Positions 1 to 8,196 of a stretch of 23,359 bases of DNA are shown here, in pieces. The stretch is from an uncultured Treponema sp. (lineage in GTDB: Bacteria; Spirochaetota; Spirochaetia; Treponematales; Treponemataceae). Both the position numbers and the translations under genes were made by a program. The stretch covers positions 1 through 23,359 of the forward strand of contig CALDWC010000008.1 in NCBI GenBank assembly GCA_937923945.1, in the 5' to 3' direction. The notes below the pieces were generated by a model. The model did not search any database, had not been told where the DNA came from, and saw only the letters and a list, made by a program, of their open reading frames with translations. The first letter of the stretch is position 1, and the number at the start of each line of letters is the position of its first letter.

Positions 1-20
1 ACAATAGATTGTAAAGGTGG

Positions 21-54
21 GCACTGATTAATTCGCGATTGAATTAATCAGTGC
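21..54. repeat. Palindromic repeat, 14-bp arms
   Basis: The perfect inverted repeat GCACTGATTAATTC (21-34) and GAATTAATCAGTGC (41-54) has a 6-base loop. Read on the minus strand it is nearly the same sequence as the palindrome at 6467-6500, including the flanking GGAG, so it is a dispersed element rather than a chance hairpin. It continues directly into the repeat unit at 59-96. It could fold in RNA as a terminator for a gene to the left of the window, but no T-run follows on the plus strand. Confidence 0.8.
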
Positions 55-58
55 CTCC

Positions 59-96
59 TTAAGGAAACGCTGATTAAAGGCTTGACGTTGTTTTAC
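59..96 (+). repeat. Dispersed repeat unit, direct copy of 23291-23328
   Basis: These 38 bases match 23291-23328 at 34 positions, and the first 29 bases match at 28. The core AAGGAAACGCTGATTAA (61-77) faces an inverted relative, TTAATCAGTGCCTCCTT (44-60), matching at 14 of 17 positions. Together with 21-54 this makes a composite of inverted and direct units. The stretch 97-239 after it is the leader of the greA-like gene; I see no convincing promoter or RNA gene there. Confidence 0.75.
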
Positions 97-239
97 ATCG
101 TTTCCTCAAAAATTTTAAAAGTGACGATCTTTGGGCGGGCTGATTACGCGGCTAAATGCGAAAATACTGCTCACTGTCAAAATATAAACAGGATAAAAAT
201 CGGGGTGTTGAGACCTCGCAAGGGAATAGGAGATACAAA

Positions 240-2927
240 ATGGCTGAAGGTGTTGAAAAAACTCTTACCGATATGTTGAATGAAGAAACGTGGACGCGGG
301 CGGCGATTGGAAATTATTCCATAGCCGACTTCAATGGGTTGGATACTATCATTGCGACTGCAAAAAAAGAGAATAATCTTGAAAAAATTGAAGAAATTTG
401 TGCTGAAAAGCTGTCAAGTTCAAAAAACAGCATTATATCGTTGTATATTTTAAGCATTACTTCACTCATGCATCAAAATCTTGATGATTCAAACATACGC
501 GAATTAATAACGATTTTTAATGAAAACAAGCGGGTTCAAATTGTCGAGCATTTGTGTAAACAGGTTTTGAAATTCGGAGAATCAAAGTTTGCATTGCAGA
601 CGTTGAAAGAATTGTATGAAAAAAACGATGAAGAAAAATATTTTGATGTACTCGAGCGTTTAACGAAAATTGATTACGATGATCCCGAATCACCGAAAAA
701 AATTGCCGAGCGTGCGGAAGCTGCCGGTGATAAGGATAAGGCGGTTGAATATTATAAAAAATCGATTTACCGTTTTATCGGCATTAAAAAATTAAGCAGC
801 GTTAAAGAAGTGTGGTCAAAACTCGTATCGCTTATTCCTGAGGAAATTGAGTTTTTTTACCGCACGCAGGATAAAATTGCAACGAGTTCAAACGACACAA
901 AAAAACCGTTTTTAATGCATGATTTATATGAATATTATGCAAAGACTGAAAATTGGGATGTTGCAATTGATATTCTCAAGTTGATGCTTCGCTACGACAG
1001 TGAAGATCCGAAGCCACGAGAGGAAATCATACAGGCATATCGAAACAAATACGCCGACCACAGCCACTTGGATGAATATATAAACGTGTCGAACCTCAAC
1101 CAAAATTGGCGACCGGTGTTTGAAGCAATTGATGAGTTTGAAAAACATATTGCATTTGATACCGGAAGTTTTGTTTTCCATAAAACCTGGGGAGTCGGGC
1201 GAATCAGCAGTCTCGAAAACGAAATGCTGAAAATCGATTTTGCAAAACGTCGCGGTCATGAAATGAGCTTGAAAATGGCGCTTAGTTCACTGCAGACGCT
1301 TTCATCGGAGCATATTTGGGTTTTAAAAGCGACAAAGCAACGAGATCAACTCAGCGCAAAAGTGAAAAACGATGTCGAATGGACATTGAAAACGATTATT
1401 AAAAGTTTTGGCAATAACTGCACGATGAAAAAAGTGAAGCAGGAATTGGTGCCGTCGCTTTTAACGGCGAGTGAATGGACGAGCTGGAACACCCGAGCAA
1501 GAAATATTTTGAAGGAAAATTCGAGTTTCGGTATCAATCCCGACGATGCGGATTCATTTACCGTTCGGGAGCGTCCCGTTTCAATGGAAGAAAAGCTTTT
1601 TAATGAATTTAAAGCGCAGAAAAACTTTTTTGCACGCATTGAAATTTTGAATACCTTTATCGAAAAGGCTGATGTGAACGATGAAGTTTTCCATGATATG
1701 GTAAATTATTTTGAAGGTTTTTTGCGAACACTTTCGCAGATTAACGAACAGGTTGTCGCATCGCAGATGGTGGTTAATTCGATTGCGGCAAAAATACCGC
1801 ATTTGGTAACGGAAAAATATATCAGCTTTGCGGATCTTTATCATCGGATTGACAATCCTGTGAGTATCTATGCGGAGATTAAAGATAAAGAACTCAAACA
1901 AACTTTTTTGAAAAACATCCGCTTACTGGTGCAAAATTGGGCGAACGAGTATATCACGCTTTTCCCGACAGTGCTTTCGCAGGATATTATTGATGCTTTG
2001 ATTGAAGAAGGTTACACCGAAAAGTTACAGGAATTTATCCGCACTTGCTTTGAAAATCCCGGCGTGTTCCGTGATGCGGTTATTTGGTTTTTCAAAAATG
2101 GCGGTGATGCCGAGTGGTTTACGGGCGCGGAAATTGATTATGAAAAACAACTCATTTCGCTCATTAATATTTTAGCGCTCTGTTATCGGGAAATTGATAA
2201 TAAACAGAATACGACGGATAACCGCCGCACGATAAAGCAAATTACCGACTTGCTGTTTGAAAAAGAAAAGCAGCTTGAACAGTTTGTGGATAGTTCCGAC
2301 GAGTCAACCGTTTCACGTCTTTACATGTTGATTGCGGATGTCAAGGGGCTGGATTCTGCATTAAAATCGCAGTTGAAAGTCTATATTCAAAAGAAATTCC
2401 CCGGTTTCAGTTTTGTTGATTCAGGCGAAAAAGAAGTTACCGCAATGGGCTTGATTGTTACCGCGAGTAAGTTGGAAGAAAAGAAAAAGGAATTGCAGCA
2501 TATCATCGATGTGCGGATTCCGCAAAATCAGCGCGATTTGAGCTATGCGCTTTCGTTGGGAGATTTACGTGAAAACTCTGAATACAAGTCGGCACGCGAA
2601 GAACAGGCTAAACTGAGCAATTTGAGCTCACGTTTGCAGGCTGATATTGAGCGGGCGGAAATTTTTGATCCGACGAGTGCCAGTTCTAAAAAGGTCAGTT
2701 TCGGAACGCGGGTAAGTGTTCAAAACCTCACCGATGACAAAACCGAAACGTATACTATTTTGGGACCGTGGGAATCGGATCCGGAAAACGGTATTATTTC
2801 CTATCTTTCACCACTGGGACATGCGTTGTTAAATAAAAAGAAAGATGAAACCTTTGACGCTCTCATTATGGATGGAAACAAAACGTTCAAGGTTTTGGAA
2901 ATTAAGGTTGCCGAGGGTGTCCAATAG
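240..2927 (+). CDS. greA: Long-form transcription elongation factor GreA with helical-repeat N-terminal extension
   Basis: GreA binds the secondary channel of RNA polymerase and rescues backtracked complexes by stimulating cleavage of the transcript 3' end. The start is ATG 240 (895 aa), preceded by AGGAGA at 228-233; the frame stays open upstream to 156 but without a ribosome binding site. Residues about 736-895 are a complete GreA: an N-terminal coiled coil carrying GDLRENSEY, with acidic tip residues D775 and E778 at the spacing of E. coli D41/E44, then the C-terminal globular domain. Residues 1 to about 730 are almost wholly helical and TPR-like, interrupted at about 309-345 by a small beta-rich segment (VFHKTWGVGRI ... 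IDF) resembling the Tudor/KOW-like module of other long GreA proteins. Usual GreA is about 158 aa; long forms are known, from memory, in spirochaetes and chlamydiae. The next gene follows after 39 bases, suggesting co-transcription. Confidence 0.9.
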   Translation: MAEGVEKTLTDMLNEETWTRAAIGNYSIADFNGLDTIIATAKKENNLEKIEEICAEKLSSSKNSIISLYILSITSLMHQNLDDSNIRELITIFNENKRVQIVEHLCKQVLKFGESKFALQTLKELYEKNDEEKYFDVLERLTKIDYDDPESPKKIAERAEAAGDKDKAVEYYKKSIYRFIGIKKLSSVKEVWSKLVSLIPEEIEFFYRTQDKIATSSNDTKKPFLMHDLYEYYAKTENWDVAIDILKLMLRYDSEDPKPREEIIQAYRNKYADHSHLDEYINVSNLNQNWRPVFEAIDEFEKHIAFDTGSFVFHKTWGVGRISSLENEMLKIDFAKRRGHEMSLKMALSSLQTLSSEHIWVLKATKQRDQLSAKVKNDVEWTLKTIIKSFGNNCTMKKVKQELVPSLLTASEWTSWNTRARNILKENSSFGINPDDADSFTVRERPVSMEEKLFNEFKAQKNFFARIEILNTFIEKADVNDEVFHDMVNYFEGFLRTLSQINEQVVASQMVVNSIAAKIPHLVTEKYISFADLYHRIDNPVSIYAEIKDKELKQTFLKNIRLLVQNWANEYITLFPTVLSQDIIDALIEEGYTEKLQEFIRTCFENPGVFRDAVIWFFKNGGDAEWFTGAEIDYEKQLISLINILALCYREIDNKQNTTDNRRTIKQITDLLFEKEKQLEQFVDSSDESTVSRLYMLIADVKGLDSALKSQLKVYIQKKFPGFSFVDSGEKEVTAMGLIVTASKLEEKKKELQHIIDVRIPQNQRDLSYALSLGDLRENSEYKSAREEQAKLSNLSSRLQADIERAEIFDPTSASSKKVSFGTRVSVQNLTDDKTETYTILGPWESDPENGIISYLSPLGHALLNKKKDETFDALIMDGNKTFKVLEIKVAEGVQ

Positions 2928-2966
2928 AGGATGCAGATGCCTGTGTTGTAAAAAGGAGTTGATCGT

Positions 2967-5111
2967 ATGAAACGAATCTTTGCTTGTTTGATTGCCTGTT
3001 TTTTGCTGTTCGGAGTGCTATATCCCCAAGTGCGGCAGGAGCAGGCGGATATTGTGGTTATGATGGACACGTCCGGTACGATTTTACCGTACTACGATGA
3101 TATTAATAAGCGGGTTTTGAATGAAATTAACTCGAAGTTTATTCGGGAAGGCGATATGTTTCATTTGATTTCGTTCACCGCAAAGCCGCATCATGAAATT
3201 TCACAAAAAATAACCGGTGAAGCGGACCTTTCAAAGATAGTTTCGCGTTTTATGCTTCTGTATCAGTTGGGGCAAAATTCCGATCTGTTGACAGCGTTTG
3301 ATTACGCCAAGGATTTTACCCGCACTTTAAATACGGCTAACAAAGAAAAAATTTTAATTATTATCTCGGACGGTATTTTTAATCCGCCGAAAACGAGTCC
3401 CTATGCGACCTATACATCGGAGCAGCTCAAAAATAAAATTTCACGGATTGCAAGTGATATTCGTTCGGACAACTGGAAAGTGTATTTTGTCAAGCTGCCA
3501 TTTCCCGATAATGTTATTATCCGAAATCTTGACGGAGATGTCGTTTCAGGGATTGCAGAGACGGCAGGTACAAGCAGTACAGGCGGAACATCAACCGATA
3601 GGAACAACACGACTGCAAATGCCGGCGGCAACGGAACAACGACTACTTCGTCCGAAAATAACGGAACGGTGGGGCGGGGGAGCGATACAACGGGAAGCGG
3701 TTTCTCCGGCAACAGTGCGGATTCAACCGTCGGTTCGGGCGAAAATACCGACACCGGCATAAACGGCACCGGACAAGCTGACACTTCACGTGATGTGCTT
3801 GCAAACGGTAGCGGTGCGGATCCAACCGGCATTACAGATGATTCTGACGGCAGAAAAAAAAGCGACACGAGTGGGTGGACTTCAACGGCGAATGAAGATG
3901 CCGCAAACGGTTCGGCAAACGTCGATTCCGGTAAGGCGGAAACGGGTGATAACGGTGTTCGGGATATTTCAGGCGATGTCACCGGCAGTTTGGGAGTAAC
4001 ACCGAGCGAATTAAGTCCGGATCCGAACATCGCTTTAACGCTCAATGAGGATAGGCAAAAATTGCCGAAAGTGCAGTTTCCGTCATCGCTTGAAGCGTTG
4101 GGAACGCAGTTATCGGTACCTTTAAAAATTACAAATGAATCGGACGAGCCGGTTCAGCTGACGTTGGAAAATATTACCATGTCGAACGGAGTACAGTCTG
4201 CAACGCTTCCGGTGAAAAACGGAGCTATTACGATTAATCCGGGCGAAACGGTGAATCTTGACGCAAAAGTGCAGCTCCCGAAAAAAGCATTTCCGAAAGG
4301 CAATTATAATCCGGAGCTACGCCTCAATTTTGCCGATAATAAATCGGTACTACCGCAGGTTGCAACGCTTCCGCTAACGGTGAAGCCGACTTGGTTTGAA
4401 AATTTCTATCAGAGTGGACGTTTTTGGATAGCGCTGGCGATTTTGGGTGCAATATTACTGTTACTGCTTTTGCTCCTGTTTTTTCTGCTTCGCGGACGCG
4501 GTTCACATTCGATTTCGCACGCCTTGGATGATTCAACGGGGCATGAGAGCTTAAATAAATTCAGTGCGGCGAGTACGGGAGCGGAACAGGCAACGTGGCA
4601 AGCGTCGAACGCCTATGCAAATACCCTCGTGGAACAGCGCCTTGCAGAAGCCCGAGAGCATTCCGCTTTTTTGAATAAAACTTCAAATGAGTATTCGCCG
4701 AATACGCATTATACGGAGCAGCCGCGACTTCACGTAAACCGCAATCTCTCCGGTATGACTGAAATTTACGTGTTCAACCAAACGCGATCAATCGGCAAAC
4801 GGAATATTCATGTGATGAAACCGGGAACGCAGCTTTCGGTTGGGGGCGGAAAAGGTGATGATTTTCTCATCTTTTTGGTAAAATTTCCGGCGAATCTCGC
4901 AAGTGTCCGTTACGACGGCAAGGACTACCATCTCACTATCCACAAGCCGCAGTATTTTCCGTATATAAAAGGCGGCTCGGTGAATAATTGCATCGGAAAA
5001 ACGATAACGATTGTTTCAGATAAAGGGTACCACGTGGGCTTTACGTTCCGTGAGTACGAAGACCCAATCAGCAAGTTGAATACGATTTTAACGTCGATTG
5101 ATTACAACTAA
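2967..5111 (+). CDS. VWA-domain membrane-anchored protein with low-complexity linker
   Basis: A 714-aa protein starting at ATG 2967 with AAGGAG at 2953-2958. Residues 1-20 form a hydrophobic signal peptide or anchor. Residues about 27-190 are a von Willebrand A domain with a MIDAS-type metal site: D34-T-S36-G-T38 and D135 in IISDG. Residues about 195-345 are a Gly/Thr/Ser/Asn/Asp-rich linker without hydrophobic clusters. Residues about 365-475 look like an Ig-type beta sandwich, ending in a strong transmembrane helix at 486-508 followed by RGRG. The last 205 residues, which would lie in the cytoplasm if the N-terminus is exported, are beta-rich (SIGKRNIHV ... LSVGGGKGDDFLI) and may be FHA-like, but I cannot confirm that. 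It sits 39 bases after the greA-like gene. Substrate and partners are unknown; VWA domains usually bind proteins through a metal ion. Confidence 0.8.
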   Translation: MKRIFACLIACFLLFGVLYPQVRQEQADIVVMMDTSGTILPYYDDINKRVLNEINSKFIREGDMFHLISFTAKPHHEISQKITGEADLSKIVSRFMLLYQLGQNSDLLTAFDYAKDFTRTLNTANKEKILIIISDGIFNPPKTSPYATYTSEQLKNKISRIASDIRSDNWKVYFVKLPFPDNVIIRNLDGDVVSGIAETAGTSSTGGTSTDRNNTTANAGGNGTTTTSSENNGTVGRGSDTTGSGFSGNSADSTVGSGENTDTGINGTGQADTSRDVLANGSGADPTGITDDSDGRKKSDTSGWTSTANEDAANGSANVDSGKAETGDNGVRDISGDVTGSLGVTPSELSPDPNIALTLNEDRQKLPKVQFPSSLEALGTQLSVPLKITNESDEPVQLTLENITMSNGVQSATLPVKNGAITINPGETVNLDAKVQLPKKAFPKGNYNPELRLNFADNKSVLPQVATLPLTVKPTWFENFYQSGRFWIALAILGAILLLLLLLLFFLLRGRGSHSISHALDDSTGHESLNKFSAASTGAEQATWQASNAYANTLVEQRLAEAREHSAFLNKTSNEYSPNTHYTEQPRLHVNRNLSGMTEIYVFNQTRSIGKRNIHVMKPGTQLSVGGGKGDDFLIFLVKFPANLASVRYDGKDYHLTIHKPQYFPYIKGGSVNNCIGKTITIVSDKGYHVGFTFREYEDPISKLNTILTSIDYN

Positions 5112-5116
5112 AAGAA

Positions 5117-5145
5117 TTGTTTATTTTTCTTTTTCGTTGTACAAT
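5117..5145 (+). promoter_or_regulatory. Sigma-70 type promoter for pgk
   Basis: TTGTTT (5117-5122), a 17-base spacer, and TACAAT (5140-5145, five of six matches to TATAAT). Transcription would start near 5152, giving a short leader with GGAGGA at 5169-5174 before ATG 5181. Spacing is ideal; the -35 is weak. Confidence 0.55.
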
Positions 5146-5180
5146 ATCCCATACTACCGGTTAATTGTGGAGGAACCCGT

Positions 5181-6440
5181 ATGATTAAAACTTGTAAGGA
5201 TATTGACTTGAAGGGAAAACGCGTTATTATGCGTGTGGATTTTAATGTCCCGATGAAAGACGGCGTGATTCAAGACGACACGCGTATTATGGCGACACTT
5301 CCGACGATTCATTCGATTTTGGAGCAAGGGGCGCGTTCGCTCGTGCTGATGAGCCATTTAGGCGACCCGAAAAAAGATTCCGCTAAGGCGGAGGCAAAAG
5401 TAAAAGCGAACGGCGAAGCTTTTGACTTGGAAAAATATTTGAACGGGAAGCATCGCATGAAACCGGTCGCCGATTATTTAGCGAAAAAACTGGGAAAACC
5501 GGTTGCATTTGCAGAATCCTGCTTCGGGGCGGGAAAACAAGTTGCCGATTTACCGGAAGGCGGTATTTTGCTTTTAGAAAACACCCGCTTCCATGAAGAA
5601 GAAACCAGCAAAGATACTGCAAAACAGGAAGTACTTGCAAAAGAGCTGGCAACGTACGGTGATGTGTTTGTCAATGATGCGTTCGGGACGGCGCATCGGG
5701 CGCATGCTTCGACGGCAACGATTGCAAAGTTTATGAAAACATGTGTCGGCGGTCTTTTGATGGAAAAGGAAGTTCGCTATTTGGAACCGATGGTTAAGGA
5801 GCCAAAAAAACCGATGGTTGCAATTATCGGTGGGGCAAAAGTGTCTTCGAAAATCGGTGTTCTGTCAAGCCTTTTGAAAAATGCACATTGTTTGATTATC
5901 GGCGGCGGTATGGCGTATACGTTTTTGAAAGTGCAGGGGCATTCCGTGGGGGCGTCCCTCGTTGAAGACGATTATGCCGACACGGCAAAAAAGCTCTTGG
6001 AGGACGCAAAAGCGAAGGGCGTAAAAATCATTTTGCCGGTTGATCATCTCGTTGCAAAAAAGTTCGATGCGAATGAAAAAGCAATCGCGATTGATACGGC
6101 AGATATTCCTGACGGTATGATTGCGATGGATGTCGGTAAAAAAACACTAGCACTTGCCAAGAAAGAAATTATGAATGCAGCCTCAATCGTATGGAACGGT
6201 CCGGTCGGCGTTTTTGAGTTTCCGGCTTTTGCGGAAGGTACGGAGCAAATCGCGAAAATGCTCGCCGCTGCATCTGAAAAAGGCTGTATCACGGTTGTCG
6301 GCGGCGGCGACTCGGTTGCTGCCGTTAACAAGTTTCACCTTGCGTCAAAGATGACCCACGTGTCAACCGGCGGCGGCGCTTCGCTTGAAATGCTTGAAGG
6401 AAAAGAACTGCCGGGCATTGCCTGCCTCGAACGAAAATAG
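5181..6440 (+). CDS. pgk: Phosphoglycerate kinase
   Basis: Catalyses 1,3-bisphosphoglycerate + ADP to 3-phosphoglycerate + ATP in cytoplasmic glycolysis. ATG 5181 follows GGAGGA at 5169-5174; 419 aa. Family motifs in order: RVDFNVPMKDG (residues 18-28) with the substrate-binding Asp and Asn, MSHLG (57-61), NDAFGTAHRAHAST, GGAKVSSKIGVL, WNGPVGVFE and the C-terminal GGGDSVAAV. It is about 20 residues longer than most bacterial PGKs; the extra residues (about 66-90, Lys/Ala/Glu-rich) follow MSHLG. The usual SHLGRP reads SHLGDP, so the Arg that normally joins the basic 3-phosphoglycerate site is Asp62. The fold motifs are otherwise intact, so the enzyme is probably active. It is a single-gene unit with its own promoter, followed by a palindromic repeat. 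Confidence 0.97.
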   Translation: MIKTCKDIDLKGKRVIMRVDFNVPMKDGVIQDDTRIMATLPTIHSILEQGARSLVLMSHLGDPKKDSAKAEAKVKANGEAFDLEKYLNGKHRMKPVADYLAKKLGKPVAFAESCFGAGKQVADLPEGGILLLENTRFHEEETSKDTAKQEVLAKELATYGDVFVNDAFGTAHRAHASTATIAKFMKTCVGGLLMEKEVRYLEPMVKEPKKPMVAIIGGAKVSSKIGVLSSLLKNAHCLIIGGGMAYTFLKVQGHSVGASLVEDDYADTAKKLLEDAKAKGVKIILPVDHLVAKKFDANEKAIAIDTADIPDGMIAMDVGKKTLALAKKEIMNAASIVWNGPVGVFEFPAFAEGTEQIAKMLAAASEKGCITVVGGGDSVAAVNKFHLASKMTHVSTGGGASLEMLEGKELPGIACLERK

Positions 6441-6460
6441 GCGAGAGGTGCCGGTTCCTA

Positions 6461-6506
6461 AAGGAGACACTGATTAATTCAATCGAGAATTAATCAGTGC
6501 TTTCTT
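6461..6506. repeat. Palindromic repeat between convergent genes, possible bidirectional terminator
   Basis: Arms CACTGATTAATTC (6468-6480) and GAATTAATCAGTG (6487-6499) pair perfectly around a 6-base loop. Each arm with its flank is a unit of the dispersed repeat: AAGGAGACACTGATTAA at 6461-6477 and its inverted relative at 6490-6506. The element is an opposite-orientation copy of 21-58, with two mismatches over 38 bases. It lies between the stop of pgk (6440) and the stop of the minus-strand gene (6505), which it touches. The hairpin followed by TTTCTT could stop transcription from either side. Confidence 0.75.
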
Positions 6507-8100
6507 ATGGAGCGTAAAATCCGATTTCCGGTGCTTCAATCCGCACTAACGAAATAAAAGCATCCTTATTGATAGCGATAAATTTTTCCAAATCGGTTGC
6601 TTGGGCGTTTTCGTACACGGCAACATGGAACGCTCCCAGTAAATCAAAATACGGAAAAAATACCGCCACATGGTTGTATTGCCGCAATGGTGGGGTGCCT
6701 GTTTCCCGATTGATGCTTGCAAGGTAAAAATTTCCCGGTTCGGTAATCGCGAGATAGTATAAAAGCGGTTTTAAGTACTCGATTTGGTAGCCAACCGATC
6801 TAAAATAACCGGCAAATTTTTGCTTGATAACGGGATGCGGCTGCACCGGCAGTGAAAATGAAAACGGTTCCACCGTTACGTCAATTCCCGCTTGATACGG
6901 ATACACGGTTTTTTGCATGGTGAGTGAAAGACGGGCTGCGGCTAAATTCCGAATCCAGTCCAAGCCGAAAAATAAATCGCGCTTTTCAACATAGTTTTGG
7001 GTAAAGCCGGTGTTGGGAACATCGGTCGGTTTTTGCAGTGATGCAATATAGGTGCCGCTTCCCGCAATCGGCTTGATAATACCGTCAATAATCCACTTTA
7101 CAAAGCCGGAGCAGTTTACGCCGCCGATAATTTTTCGCCCTGCAGGAATTTCCGCAATGTTTGCCGCATACTTGATTTCTTCTTTCGTTTGCACTTTGCC
7201 CGTTTCGATGTAACGCGGTATTCCATCCTCGTCAAATGCTCCGTCGTCGATATAGACGAGCTGCTTCAGACGTTCTGCAGTGATTTTCGACGTCGCTTCA
7301 ACGGTACTGTACACCGCAGGCGGATCAAAAATGTCCCACGGTAAAATACTTTGTGTCCGCTCTTTTAACTGAACGAGTGAGGTGTAATATAAACTTTCAA
7401 AGCTAAAACTGATCGGCACATCGCGGCGGACATACGCGCCAAAAAGGCAAAAGTCGATGAGCGATTTATCCCGAATGCGTTCCAGTTTTGCCGGATGCAA
7501 AACGATAAAAAGTTCGCTGCTTTCCCGTAAATAAATCGTAATGGAAATCGGCTCGCCGGTTTTTTTGTTGCGACGCAGTACCCACGTTCCTTGCGGTATT
7601 TGTGCGGCAAAATCGGTCGGCACAAGATTTTCCGGCAGCGCATCCGGCTCTTTGGGCGGCTGTTCCGCCGTAGCCGTATCCGCTGCGGTATCATTTTTTG
7701 CAGGTTCGTCGTTTGTATTGGCTTGGGCGGTTTCGTCAGCCGCTGCAGGAGCCGCTTTGAGTTGCATTTTCGCCGTTACGGTTTCTCGCTCCGCATCAAT
7801 AACTTTTGCGGCTTTTTTTTTGTTGTAAAAATTCGTATCGTAGGGAATAATCCGCACTTCGATCACATCGTCATAGACGACACTTTCGACTGAAAATCTT
7901 TTTCCGGTACCGTCCGTGTAATCGGTCGGTTTCAATACCGCAACACTGCCGGGTTCCGCCGAAAGCCAAACTCCCGCAATTGTTTTTCGCAAGCGAGTAC
8001 TGTCAGGAATGTGGTCAAACGATGCAAGCGGAATATTTTCCTGTGCCGTCACCGTCCAGCACAGCCCGAGCATAATCAATACTTTAAAAAAGACTTTCAT
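6505..8100 (-). CDS. Secreted protein of unknown function, possible NlpC/P60-like (papain-fold) core
   Basis: A 531-aa protein. Residues 1-19 are a signal peptide (MKVFFKVLIMLGLCWTVTA) with no lipobox Cys at the junction, so it is probably periplasmic. Residues about 105-165 are Ala/Pro/Asp-rich linker. I do not recognise the family, but residues 329-335 read NCSGFVK, with Cys330 at the start of a helix, as in the DCSGF catalytic motif of NlpC/P60 peptidases. His residues follow at 477 (YNHVAVFF) and 492 (FHVAVYE), each leading a hydrophobic strand as the catalytic His does in that fold. The Cys-His distance (about 150) is far longer than usual, so a large insertion or another fold is possible. 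The ribosome binding site (AGGA one or two bases before ATG) is poorly spaced. It lies 96 bases downstream of the lipoprotein gene and is probably co-transcribed with it. Confidence 0.7.
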   Translation of the reverse strand: MKVFFKVLIMLGLCWTVTAQENIPLASFDHIPDSTRLRKTIAGVWLSAEPGSVAVLKPTDYTDGTGKRFSVESVVYDDVIEVRIIPYDTNFYNKKKAAKVIDAERETVTAKMQLKAAPAAADETAQANTNDEPAKNDTAADTATAEQPPKEPDALPENLVPTDFAAQIPQGTWVLRRNKKTGEPISITIYLRESSELFIVLHPAKLERIRDKSLIDFCLFGAYVRRDVPISFSFESLYYTSLVQLKERTQSILPWDIFDPPAVYSTVEATSKITAERLKQLVYIDDGAFDEDGIPRYIETGKVQTKEEIKYAANIAEIPAGRKIIGGVNCSGFVKWIIDGIIKPIAGSGTYIASLQKPTDVPNTGFTQNYVEKRDLFFGLDWIRNLAAARLSLTMQKTVYPYQAGIDVTVEPFSFSLPVQPHPVIKQKFAGYFRSVGYQIEYLKPLLYYLAITEPGNFYLASINRETGTPPLRQYNHVAVFFPYFDLLGAFHVAVYENAQATDLEKFIAINKDAFISLVRIEAPEIGFYAP

Positions 8101-8196
8101 ATCCTAATTTTCGGCAGAGAAACACCTTTTCTTTAGATTATGCAGGACTGTCATGATATCTTTCACCGAAAGATTTTTGAGCTTATTTCCGTTTCC

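Noticed and set aside
82..279. 65-codon frame in the leader of the greA-like gene
   Set aside because: It starts at TTG inside the dispersed repeat and runs into the real gene in another frame; no supporting signal.
3410..4045. Open frame of 211 codons on the minus strand opposite the VWA gene
   Set aside because: It mirrors the low-complexity linker of the real gene, lacks a start with a ribosome binding site, and its Pro/Val/Ser-rich product looks like no protein. It is a composition artefact.
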